NCBI GenBank assembly: GCA_947259475.1
Contig: CAMYLW010000362.1
Coordinates: 1,328 to 8,824 of the forward strand
Source: Thermodesulfobacteriota bacterium
Lineage (GTDB): Bacteria; Desulfobacterota; Syntrophobacteria; BM002
Reading direction: 5' to 3'
DNA: 7,497 nucleotides
Below are positions 1-6,398 of this stretch, piece after piece. Positions within the stretch are counted from its first letter, which is position 1; every line of letters begins with the position of its first letter. A program made the position numbers and the translations under genes. The notes beneath the pieces were generated by a model, which ran no database searches, was not told the origin of the DNA, and saw only the letters and a program-made list of their open reading frames with translations.

Positions 1-158
1 TCACGAATCGATGTCGTGAGACCGTGAAGGCGGCCGTGCCACCGGGCAATCGCAGGGGGTTGGATCCGAGGCGTACTTGAACAGTACGTCGCAGGGTCCG
101 ACACCCGAGGACGCCCGGAAGGACGGCTGTATCCGCGGTCGCAGCAGGTGATTCGTGA
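1..158 (+). ncRNA. Candidate structured RNA or hairpin element (158-nt imperfect palindrome)
   Basis: Bases 1-158 fold on themselves almost completely. Pairings read by eye: 1-9 with 150-158 (9 bp, perfect), 20-26 with 134-140, 30-37 with 123-130, 42-47 with 113-118 (perfect), 55-57 with 104-106, 59-67 with 94-102, and 70-77 with 83-90, closed by the loop TGAAC at 78-82. About eight pairs are G-U when read on the plus strand against about three on the minus strand, which favours a plus-strand RNA, antisense in direction to the cob operon. An alternative hairpin pairs 1-6 (TCACGA) with 14-19 (TCGTGA), competing with the closing stem. I do not recognise it as a cobalamin riboswitch, SRP RNA, 6S RNA, RNase P or tRNA. 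A MITE-like palindromic DNA element is the main alternative, and it may extend left of the window. Confidence 0.4.
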
Positions 159-168
159 AATATCCGGA

Positions 169-1026
169 CTAATCCTCCACATCATACTTGTCCAGATAAC
201 CCCGTGGGGTCACCATGAAAGAACCATGGGTGAAGGTCCTGGAGTTCCCGACAATTATTACTGTTTGCATGTCTATGGAAAAGGAGAGCATATTTTCCAG
301 GTCGGTAATGGCGACTTTCTCACCCTCGCGTGTTGCCCTGCTAACGATGCCCACCGGGGTGCTGCCATCGCGACTTTCAAGCAAAATCTCGCGGACCCTG
401 CCGATCTGCCAATCCCGTCTCTTGCTCTTTGGGTTATACAGGTTGATGACGAAGTCCGCTTCTGCCGCGCACCTAACCCGTTTCTCAATCACCTCCCAGG
501 GAGTGAGGAGATCGCTGAGCGAGATTGCGGCAAAATCGTGCATAAGCGGAGCGCCCAAAAGAGAACCGGCCGCGGCAAAAGCCGGCACCCCTGGGACGAA
601 AGTAATCTGAAACCCGTCCGGCTCTGGTGACAAGGAAATTCCCTGAGCTCGGCACATCTCCAAAACCAGCCCGGCCATCCCGTAGATCCCTGCATCTCCA
701 CTTGAAACCAGTGATACAGTCTCGCCAGCCAAGGCCCGATCCAGAGCCACTCGAACCCTTTCCAATTCCTGGCGCATCCCCGTAGCCACCACTTCTTGAT
801 CTCCGAGGATGGGCTTGATGAGATCCACATAGGTCCGGTAGCCCACCACCAGATGCGATTCATCCAGGGCTCTTTGTGCCGCGGGAGTTAGATGGTCTTC
901 GCTTCCGGGGCCCAGGCTCACAATATAGAGCCGACCCTGGCCACTGCCACGGTGACGTTCCCCAGAACCTTTTTCGCCACCAACAGTTCCTTGGTTTCGG
1001 CGCTGAGCACCGCCGCTTTCTCGCAT
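169..1026 (-). CDS. cbiH: CbiH, cobalt-precorrin-3B C17-methyltransferase
   Basis: SAM-dependent methyltransferase that methylates C17 of cobalt-precorrin-3 and promotes corrin ring contraction; cytoplasmic. The 285-residue product has the family features: N-terminal strand with GPG near residues 39-41, VSSGDAGIYGMAG at about 107-119, FVPGVPAFAAA at about 143-153, MHDFAAISLSDLLTPWEVI at about 162-180, LYNPKSKRRDWQ at about 196-207, and the C-terminal VIIVGNSRTF with MVTPRGY. CobJ/CbiH proteins usually begin a few residues before the first strand, so residues 1-31 are extra. The start at ATG 1024-1026 was chosen because there is no closer ATG/GTG/TTG that keeps the first strand, and an AGGAG lies 10 bases upstream. 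It therefore overlaps the end of cbiFG by 109 bp, implying translational coupling. It is the last gene of the operon visible here and appears intact. Confidence 0.93.
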   Translation of the reverse strand: MRESGGAQRRNQGTVGGEKGSGERHRGSGQGRLYIVSLGPGSEDHLTPAAQRALDESHLVVGYRTYVDLIKPILGDQEVVATGMRQELERVRVALDRALAGETVSLVSSGDAGIYGMAGLVLEMCRAQGISLSPEPDGFQITFVPGVPAFAAAGSLLGAPLMHDFAAISLSDLLTPWEVIEKRVRCAAEADFVINLYNPKSKRRDWQIGRVREILLESRDGSTPVGIVSRATREGEKVAITDLENMLSFSIDMQTVIIVGNSRTFTHGSFMVTPRGYLDKYDVED

Positions 1027-2762
1027 ACGCTTTCAACTCCTACGTGTTTCCTCACCACCTCTGAGGGGGTTGGCACTGAATCGCCTGCTTGTAACTCATC
1101 GGCCGAGTAGTAGGCCGATGTCCAGCCGCGTTGCCCCAGCAACTCATTCAACCCATCCTCGTCTTTCTTGAGCTCTGCCGTGGCCACATTGCGAACAGCC
1201 AAAAGACTCAAACCTTGATCCCGGAATACTCTGTCTACAGCTGCGCCGATTTCAGTGGCAGTGGTTCCCCGGTTGCATCCCACTCCCACTACCAGGCTTT
1301 TCGGTCTCAAAATCAGACAGGGAGGCGGTTCAAAAGAACCGAGCATGTCATCTACATATACCCAACCAGCCAGTTCCGCCACCCTGGCTTCCTCCAACCC
1401 CTCTAATACCTTTATCCCAGCAGAATCAGGGATGAGAGACTGAAGCCATCTTCCGGGGTCAAAAAGGCCAATCTGCCGCTCCTCCAGTACAGCCATGTTC
1501 AGGGTCTTGACCCTGTCCAAGTTTTCGATCACCAGCCCGGCGCGCTCGGCCAGTTCATCAAAACTGAGCTTTCCCTGGACATCTGTGGCTGTGGTGATTA
1601 CCGGTTGACCGCCGGTAACAGCCGCCACCTCTCTGGCCAGACGGTTGGCGCCTCCCAGATGTCCGGAAACAAGGCTAATTGCATTGCGACCCATCTCATC
1701 AACCACCACCACGGCCGGATCCCTCTCCTTCCCCTCCAGCAAAGCAGGAAGAAGCCTCACTACGATACCGGTGGCCATCACACACACAAGCCCTTTATGT
1801 TTCTTGAAACAGTTGACAAAAGTGGTTTTGAAATCAGTAAAACCGTGCGCTTCCGCAAACCCAGAGCTTTCTTTCTTTGGCAGGTAGAGGCTGGTCCCTT
1901 CAATGTTGGCGGCTATGTTAGTGGCCAGCTTGCTTCCTCCAGGAGTTAGAGCCATCACAGCCACACCCTGCGGCCCAGCTTCTCCTTCCTGCTGAGACGT
2001 CCGGAAGCCGTGGTCAAAGGTGGGATCGTACAGTTTGCTGCGAGCCTTCAAGTCTCCCCTCAACGCTTCACCCACCAAGATCACCGCCTGTCTCTTTATC
2101 CCACTTTCCTCCACCCTCTGGGCAATATCTGCCAGCTTGCCGTGGATAAATCTTTCCTCCGGCCAGCCCACCCGATAAGCGACTACCACCGGTGTGTCAG
2201 GCGGATATCCTTGCTCTAGCTCGGCCACCACTTCACGAATTCGGGTTACGCTGAGATAAACAACCAGAGTTGATCGGTGCTGAGCAAGCCCACCCAGGCT
2301 CTCGCTCTCAGGGACCGGCGTCCGTCCTGCCAGTCTAGTGAAAATCAGGGTCTGGCTACCACCGGGCTGAGTGAACTGCCGCCCAAGGGCAGCCGCAGCC
2401 GCAAAGGCCGACGTGACCCCGGGTACAACATCATATGGGATCCCTTCCTTTTGCAGTAACTCGATTTGCTCCTGAATGGCACCGTATAAAGCTGGATCGC
2501 CCGTGTGTACCCGGGCCACAACAAGATCTTTTCCGACACCTTCAGTGAGAAGCGCGTGGGTTTCCTCCAGGCTGAAACTGGAGCTGTCATGGATTCTTGC
2601 CCCCTCCTTTGCCTGGCCCAGAAGAGTCTCCGGCACCAAGGAACCGGCGTAGACGATCAGGTCTGCGGCCTTAATGATGTTAGCACCGCGTACTGTGATC
2701 AGTTCCGGATCACCCGGACCTGCCCCAATAAAATAGACTATGCCCTTTTCAATCGGCTTCAG
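918..2762 (-). CDS. cbiFG: CbiF-CbiG fusion: cobalt-precorrin-4 C11-methyltransferase / cobalt-precorrin-5A hydrolase
   Basis: A bifunctional protein of about 614 residues. Residues 1-256 are CbiF (SAM-dependent C11 methylation): IGAGPGDPELIT at about 12-23, VHTGDPALYGA at about 85-95, VPGVTSAFAAAAA at about 113-125, GRTPVP, and the C-terminal SKLYDPTFDHGFR. A short linker leads to CbiG, which opens the delta-lactone and releases the C20 two-carbon unit as acetaldehyde: ATGIVVRLLPALL and VSGHLGGANRLA in the N-terminal part, and GVGCNRGTT with GNVTVAVAR in the C-terminal domain. Both halves act at consecutive pathway steps. Start: the N-terminal CbiF strand is encoded upstream of the TTG at 2637-2639, yet no ATG, GTG or TTG occurs in frame between there and the stop at 2844-2846. 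CTG 2760-2762, eight bases after GGAGG, is the best candidate. The open frame upstream overlaps cbiT in another frame. Confidence 0.93.
   Translation of the reverse strand: MKPIEKGIVYFIGAGPGDPELITVRGANIIKAADLIVYAGSLVPETLLGQAKEGARIHDSSSFSLEETHALLTEGVGKDLVVARVHTGDPALYGAIQEQIELLQKEGIPYDVVPGVTSAFAAAAALGRQFTQPGGSQTLIFTRLAGRTPVPESESLGGLAQHRSTLVVYLSVTRIREVVAELEQGYPPDTPVVVAYRVGWPEERFIHGKLADIAQRVEESGIKRQAVILVGEALRGDLKARSKLYDPTFDHGFRTSQQEGEAGPQGVAVMALTPGGSKLATNIAANIEGTSLYLPKKESSGFAEAHGFTDFKTTFVNCFKKHKGLVCVMATGIVVRLLPALLEGKERDPAVVVVDEMGRNAISLVSGHLGGANRLAREVAAVTGGQPVITTATDVQGKLSFDELAERAGLVIENLDRVKTLNMAVLEERQIGLFDPGRWLQSLIPDSAGIKVLEGLEEARVAELAGWVYVDDMLGSFEPPPCLILRPKSLVVGVGCNRGTTATEIGAAVDRVFRDQGLSLLAVRNVATAELKKDEDGLNELLGQRGWTSAYYSADELQAGDSVPTPSEVVRKHVGVESVCEKAAVLSAETKELLVAKKVLGNVTVAVARVGSIL
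1037..1041 (-). promoter_or_regulatory. Ribosome binding site for cbiH, inside cbiFG
   Basis: AGGAG on the minus strand, 10 bases before ATG 1024-1026. It lies within the CbiG coding region and supports the long-overlap start of cbiH, since no other usable start codon precedes the first beta strand of CbiH. Confidence 0.5.
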
Positions 2763-2764
2763 TT

Positions 2765-2962
2765 TTATGCCCTCCGCAGGCTGAGAAGGAAGAGCGGTGT
2801 TTGCGGCTGGAAGCGACTCATGAGAGCACCCGGTGTCGCTTTCTTACCCGACTCGATGGAAACGGTGCGACTCACCTGCAACAGCAGCCACTCGTGGGCC
2901 AACTCAGCTTGCTCTACCAGTTTCTGGGCTCGGCCAAGAGTTTCCGGGGTAACCACACTCAC
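2765..2962 (-). pseudogene. cbiT: Detached C-terminal fragment of CbiT
   Basis: This 65-residue reading frame continues the CbiT methyltransferase domain that ends prematurely just upstream. It starts VVTPETL and runs through LLLQVSRTVSI to the end motif with FQPQTPLFLLSLRRA, matching the C-terminal pattern of CbiT (a helix, a VQVS-like strand, then NPVFII-like strand). Relative to the family, the loop with the PGGR motif before the VVVS-like strand is missing between the two pieces, so I infer a deletion of roughly 28 bases or a similar net frameshift. A GTG at 2960-2962 overlaps the preceding TAG by one base (TAGTG), so reinitiation could express it, but it cannot fold as a methyltransferase alone. 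It ends in TAA two bases before the proposed cbiFG start. Confidence 0.75.
2771..2775 (-). promoter_or_regulatory. Ribosome binding site deciding a CTG start of cbiFG
   Basis: GGAGG on the minus strand, eight bases before CTG 2760-2762. Its spacing to the in-frame ATA at 2766-2768 is only two bases, which is too short for normal initiation. The sequence at 2765-2768 reads ATAA: the TAA ends the cbiT fragment, and a single G to A change from the common ATGA stop-start overlap would explain both codons. Confidence 0.55.
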
Positions 2963-3966
2963 TACCGCTCGACCAGAATGTCGGCAAGGCTGCCGCCACT
3001 GCCGCCGACAAATACCCGATCAGGGTCAGGCAAATCCTCTAGAGCTCCAGGTGCCTCGCCCAAGACAGTTCTGACCCCGAAGCCTCCCAGCCGCTGTGAA
3101 TTCTCCTTGATCATTTCTAATCTGCCCTTTTCCCTCTCGACGGCGTATACCCTCAAGCCTGGTGCAATCCTGACCGCCTCAATCCCCACTGAACCAGAAC
3201 CTGCTCCCACGTCCCACATGACCGCATCTTCTCGTACTTGGAGTTCAGCGAGAATCAGGGCGCGTGCTTCCTTTTTGGTGATCAGGGATTTCTCCTTCCG
3301 AAATCGCTCGTCTTCAAGACCAAACCTGATTGTTCCTTGCTGTTCTTCAAGCGGGTAGAGGACCATTACATTGAGCGGGGCAAATTGCTTCCCGGCAGCG
3401 GTCACAAGATCGGTCTCCCAACACTGCTCTCCCTCTGAGCCTATCTCTTCCACCACTGCCACTTTGCGGTTGGCCATGCCAAATTCAAGGAGTAACTTTG
3501 CCAGCCGATCCGGCGTATTTTTCGGGTCTGTATAGATGGCAATGCACCCTGGATCGGCAAGCGCAGCAAAAAATTCCATGGGCTTACGTCCGTGCACACT
3601 AACGGTTCGGGCTCCGCTCCACGGCAACTTGAGTCGAGCAAATGTTTTTTGCAGGGCGGTAACATTGGGAAGAAACGAAACGCTTTCAGGGCCAAAAACC
3701 TTCACAGCCAGGTTGCCGATGCCAAAAAAAAGAGGATCTCCCGAAGCCAGGATCACCACTCGCTTGCCGCCGGCCTCCTGTTTCACCGCCTCCAGCGTTG
3801 TGGCAGGATTTGCGCCCAGGATCCAGGTTCTCTCGCTCTGTCCAGCAAAAACGGCAAGCTGACGTTTACCACCCACCAGCACTTCGGCTGCCTCAATAGC
3901 CTCCCGGTGCGCTTCGGTCAGGTCTTCAGGACCAACACCCGTGCCCACTACTGTTACGTTACTCAT
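2962..3966 (-). CDS. cbiET: CbiE-CbiT fusion, CbiT truncated by frameshift: cobalt-precorrin-7 C5-methyltransferase / C15-methyltransferase (decarboxylating)
   Basis: A 334-residue protein. Residues 1 to about 205 are CbiE, a SAM-dependent C5 methyltransferase, with VVGTGVGPEDLT at 5-16, ILASGDPLFFGIGN at about 72-85, and the WSGARTVSVHGR segment. From about 215 follows CbiT, the C15 methyltransferase and C12 decarboxylase: LITKKEARALIL, the SAM-binding VGAGSGSVGIEA at about 253-264, YAVERE, GEAPGALEDLP and RVFVGGSGG. It then stops with TAG at 2962-2964, about 65-75 residues earlier than CbiET proteins normally end; the rest is in another frame at 2962-2765. CbiE looks complete; CbiT lacks its last strands and is probably inactive unless the shift is bypassed or is a sequencing error. 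The ATG at 3964-3966 is preceded by AAGGA with five bases of spacing. Confidence 0.92.
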   Translation of the reverse strand: MSNVTVVGTGVGPEDLTEAHREAIEAAEVLVGGKRQLAVFAGQSERTWILGANPATTLEAVKQEAGGKRVVILASGDPLFFGIGNLAVKVFGPESVSFLPNVTALQKTFARLKLPWSGARTVSVHGRKPMEFFAALADPGCIAIYTDPKNTPDRLAKLLLEFGMANRKVAVVEEIGSEGEQCWETDLVTAAGKQFAPLNVMVLYPLEEQQGTIRFGLEDERFRKEKSLITKKEARALILAELQVREDAVMWDVGAGSGSVGIEAVRIAPGLRVYAVEREKGRLEMIKENSQRLGGFGVRTVLGEAPGALEDLPDPDRVFVGGSGGSLADILVER

Positions 3967-4029
3967 CGTGTTCCTTCCCAGCTTTTCATTATAAGCATTG
4001 CATCAATTCTTTCGATCCATGTGTGGATA

Positions 4030-4107
4030 GGGACACGGAGACGGGGTGACGCGGCGAAGTCGACAAGGTTCTCCGCGTCTCCATTTCTCCGCGTCTCCGC
4101 GTCGGTG
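4030..4107. repeat. CCGCGTCTCC-type intergenic repeat with inverted arms
   Basis: The gap between cbiD and cbiET contains GGGACACGGAGACGGGG on the left and a right arm with two copies of CTCCGCGTCTCC (4071-4082 and 4087-4098) followed by GCGTC. Left and right arms are partly reverse-complementary (GGAGAC against GTCTCC, GACGCGG against CCGCGTC). Repeats of this kind occur scattered between genes in various bacterial genomes. No T-run follows, so it does not look like a normal terminator, although the hairpin could shape the cbiD-cbiET transcript. Confidence 0.6.
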
Positions 4108-4118
4108 TATTGCCCATC

Positions 4119-5240
4119 CTACGCCTTAAAGATTACTTGTCCATTATAGTCGAACAAAAACAAATGAATGTCCAGTTTACCTTGGGAATGGTTTCTGCTC
4201 ACTTCCATGGCTCTTTCTGAAAGCTTGGGAATAATGCTCTCTGTGCTCCTCGTCTCCTGCATGATCTCGAGGGCATGTCTGGCAGTGTTTGCTCCTACCA
4301 ATCTTTCTATTAGTTCCTCTGGCTCTCCGGCCTCTCGAGCCATCTCCCGTAAAATACCAAGATCCATGTTGGCGCTGCTGGCGTGGGTATAGTGCAGCCC
4401 CATGGCCATTTTTACCAGTTTGCCAATAAATACCGAGTGAGTGACCTTGGTAAAGCCCAGTTTAACTGCTGCCTCCACGCCGAATCCAAAAAAGTCGGCA
4501 ATCTGGACAAAGCATTCCTCAGGTAGGGTGGTGAGCAGTCTCCTGGCAAATCGTTCGCTCTTGCCGCCGGTACTTAGCACTAGTTCGCGGCCCGCAGCTC
4601 GTGCCACCGCCAGAGCTGCCTCTATGGTTTCCTTGTAAGCCTGGTGTGATAGCGGGCGGACAATTCCACTGGTGCCCAGGATGGAAAGGCCGCCCAGCAC
4701 TCCCAGCCGGGGGTTAAGTGTCTTCTTGGCCAGAGTTTCGCCGTCAGTGACAAAAACTTCAACCTCAACTCGTTTGTCCCTCCCAGCTTCACAGGCGTCC
4801 AGCACTTCTTCCACCGCCCACTGGATCATCTGTCTGGGGACCGGATTGATGGCGGGCTCACCCACCTTTACCGGCAGTCCTGGCTTGGTAACCTCACCAA
4901 CCCCTTCCCCGGCCTTATACACGATTTCAGTTTTAGCTTTCGTAGGCCCAAGGATCCGAACCCGCGCTCCAATCTCTGCGCCGTGGGTCACATCGGGATC
5001 ATCTCCGGCATCCTTGACAACTGAACATAGTGAAGTTTTTCCGTCCAACAGGCTTCGGCGCAGAGGAACACTCAGGACTCTGCCTTCAGGAAGAGTCACT
5101 GAGATCGGATTCAGTGGCATACCGGTCAACAGGAGCTGAAGTGCACTTTTCGTGGCAGCAGCGGCCGCGGTTCCGGTGGTAAAACCCTCTCTCAGTTTTC
5201 CTTTTCGTCTACGCTTAGTCCGAGTTCGTTTAGCTGGCAT
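4119..5240 (-). CDS. cbiD: CbiD, cobalt-precorrin-5B C1-methyltransferase
   Basis: SAM-dependent methylation of C1 in the anaerobic pathway, an enzyme unrelated in fold to the CbiE/F/H family. Family signatures are clear: LREGFTTGTAAAAA at about 16-29, GDDPDVTHGAEI, GVGEVTKPGLPVKVGEPAINPVPR in blocks, LGVLGGLSILGTSGIVRPLS, STGGKSE, QIADFFGFGVEAA and LVGANTARHALEI. The frame is open to 5318, but I place the start at ATG 5238-5240: this gives 373 residues, close to the family size, and the sequence upstream belongs to a heptamer repeat. A weak AAGG lies about 12 bases upstream. The N-terminus before LREGF is an unusual basic tail (PAKRTRTKRRRKGK). The gene shows no internal lesion. Stop TAA at 4119-4121 precedes a 152-bp repeat-bearing gap before cbiET. 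Confidence 0.94.
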   Translation of the reverse strand: MPAKRTRTKRRRKGKLREGFTTGTAAAAATKSALQLLLTGMPLNPISVTLPEGRVLSVPLRRSLLDGKTSLCSVVKDAGDDPDVTHGAEIGARVRILGPTKAKTEIVYKAGEGVGEVTKPGLPVKVGEPAINPVPRQMIQWAVEEVLDACEAGRDKRVEVEVFVTDGETLAKKTLNPRLGVLGGLSILGTSGIVRPLSHQAYKETIEAALAVARAAGRELVLSTGGKSERFARRLLTTLPEECFVQIADFFGFGVEAAVKLGFTKVTHSVFIGKLVKMAMGLHYTHASSANMDLGILREMAREAGEPEELIERLVGANTARHALEIMQETRSTESIIPKLSERAMEVSRNHSQGKLDIHLFLFDYNGQVIFKA

Positions 5241-5264
5241 CGCAGTCCATGCCTTATCGATATT

Positions 5265-5344
5265 GACCGTCGTCCGTTGTCCGCCGTCCGTTGTAAACCT
5301 CATAGGGCAAGAATGCAACAGACAACTGACTACTGACCACGGAC
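5265..5344. repeat. Two inverted blocks of four heptamers (GTCCGTT / AACTGAC type)
   Basis: In the cbiC-cbiD gap, 5265-5292 reads as four 7-base units (GACCGTC, GTCCGTT, GTCCGCC, GTCCGTT) and 5317-5344 as four units of the reverse-complement type (AACAGAC, AACTGAC, TACTGAC, CACGGAC), separated by 24 bases. The two blocks can pair imperfectly. A related block lies upstream of cbiC at 6126-6146. It resembles the short tandemly repeated heptamers known from some bacterial intergenic regions; function unknown. Confidence 0.7.
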
Positions 5345-5397
5345 GTCAATGCCGTCTTATGGCATACAATTTCGCAAAACCATTAGGTCTTCTCTGT

Positions 5398-6102
5398 TTA
5401 TTTCGCCGCTAGGTTAGCAATGGCATTGACAGTCGCAGCGGCAACAGCACTACCTCCCTTTCTACCTGCAACACTGATGTATACAAGTCCGGAAGCCATC
5501 AATAGCTCTTTTGCTTCTGCAGCATTTACAAAGCCCACGGGCATGCCCACAACCAGATTTGGTTGGAGTATTCCCTGTTTATGGAGTCTCACCAATTCAA
5601 TAAGCGCGGTGGGTGCATTACCAATGACTGCCAGTCCACCGTGCAGTAATTCTCTGGCTTGTGAGACGGCTGCAGCGGCACGGGTGGGTGCATTGCCAAT
5701 GACTGCCATTCCACCGTGCAGGAGTTCTTTGGCTTGAGAGACTGCTGCAGCGGCACGGGTACTGTTCTCTCTTTTGGCAACAGCGACTACCTCAGGGTCA
5801 TCGATATAGCAGTGAACCTCGCAACCAAACGGAGCCAGGTGCCGTCTGGTAATTCCTGCCTGGGCCATACGCGTGTCCGTAAAAATGGCAGCTCCGCTCC
5901 TGATGGCAGCAATACCTGCTTCTACTGCCTGAGGGTGAAAGCGGGTATTTTGTATAAATTCAAAATCAGCAGTGGTATGAATGAGTCTTCGCACCACTGC
6001 CCACTCATCAGCTTTCAGACCGTGCTCTCCTGCCTCTTCCTCGATGATCTTGAAACTCAACTCTTCAATTTCAGATGGGGCAACTTTGGTGATCTCAACC
6101 AT
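5398..6102 (-). CDS. cbiC: CbiC, cobalt-precorrin-8 methylmutase, with an internal 25-residue duplication
   Basis: Catalyses the shift of the C11 methyl group to C12, giving cobyrinate. The product has 234 residues; family members have about 205-210. The active-site histidine is in RLIHTTADFE (H42), followed by IAAIRSGAAIFTDTRMAQAGI at about 64-84 in pieces, the GNAPTALIELV motif and VGMPVGFVNAAEAKE near the end, and GRKGGSAVAAA at the C-terminus. The extra length is explained by a tandem repeat: residues 115-139 and 140-164 are 23/25 identical, each with an AAAAVSQ helix and an AVIGNAP strand end. All recognised motifs remain in frame. Start ATG 6100-6102 is preceded by GAGGA with six bases of spacing. 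It is second in the visible operon, separated from cbiA by 385 bp of repeats. Activity with the insertion is uncertain. Confidence 0.94.
   Translation of the reverse strand: MVEITKVAPSEIEELSFKIIEEEAGEHGLKADEWAVVRRLIHTTADFEFIQNTRFHPQAVEAGIAAIRSGAAIFTDTRMAQAGITRRHLAPFGCEVHCYIDDPEVVAVAKRENSTRAAAAVSQAKELLHGGMAVIGNAPTRAAAAVSQARELLHGGLAVIGNAPTALIELVRLHKQGILQPNLVVGMPVGFVNAAEAKELLMASGLVYISVAGRKGGSAVAAATVNAIANLAAK
5611..5760 (-). repeat. 75-bp tandem duplication inside cbiC
   Basis: Copy 1 is 5760-5686 and copy 2 is 5685-5611, in direct tandem with a period of exactly 75 bases. I count 68 of 75 matches. Of the seven differences, two change an amino acid (K/R and M/L) and five are silent, including two in one leucine codon. 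Confidence 0.95.
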
Positions 6103-6108
6103 TATCTA

Positions 6109-6113
6109 TCCTC
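6109..6113 (-). promoter_or_regulatory. Ribosome binding site for cbiC
   Basis: GAGGA on the minus strand six bases before ATG 6100-6102; it confirms that the chosen start, the first in frame, is used. Confidence 0.6.
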
Positions 6114-6125
6114 GCACTCTGTGAT

Positions 6126-6146
6126 GTCAGGTGTCCGTTGTCCGTT
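6126..6146. repeat. Short heptamer repeat upstream of cbiC
   Basis: Three 7-base units (GTCAGGT, GTCCGTT, GTCCGTT), the same unit as in the cbiC-cbiD gap. So cbiC is flanked on both sides by the same heptamer family. Confidence 0.6.
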
Positions 6147-6207
6147 GCACAGCTTTTCATTAACAGGTCATTGTAAAACTTGATCTCCTAAGCTTAATCA
6201 CTGATCC

Positions 6208-6305
6208 CGTCATTCCGGAATCCGTCGCAGGCGGATATCCGGAATCCAGAGAAAACTGCTGATCACTGGATACCGGATCCCGGTTCCACCGTGTCCGGTA
6301 TGACG
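6208..6305. repeat. 98-bp hairpin interspersed repeat (CGTCATTCCGGA family)
   Basis: Outer arms CGTCATTCCGGA (6208-6219) and TCCGGTATGACG (6294-6305) match 11/12 as inverted repeats. Inner arms CCGGAATCCAG (6239-6249) and CTGGATACCGG (6266-6276) match 10/11. The motif is typical of a small dispersed palindromic repeat seen between genes in various bacteria. It sits in the 385-bp gap between cbiA and cbiC and contains no gene; a short open frame across it is an artefact of the repeat. Confidence 0.75.
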
Positions 6306-6398
6306 ATTGTCGCCGCTTTAGGAATTTATTGTGAAACGGAAATCCCACGGGCTTCTTCTGCGAAACCCAATGTTGTCCAATACCTATACATCCTTTTA

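Noticed and set aside
1..158. Retron ncRNA, given the terminal inverted repeats
   Set aside because: No reverse transcriptase follows; the downstream sequence on that strand is antisense to cbiH.
1..168. Cobalamin riboswitch at the end of the operon
   Set aside because: I cannot find the conserved B12-box pattern on either strand, and the element lies downstream of the visible genes.
148..630. Plus-strand open frames over cbiH and other cob genes
   Set aside because: They lie opposite well-conserved genes, show no family motifs, and are explained as antisense shadows.
5241..5318. Longer CbiD start at 5318
   Set aside because: The extra 26 residues are encoded by the heptamer repeat and would exceed the family length; ATG 5238-5240 fits better.
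5265..5344. CRISPR array
   Set aside because: The units are 7 bases with no spacers and no cas genes are present.
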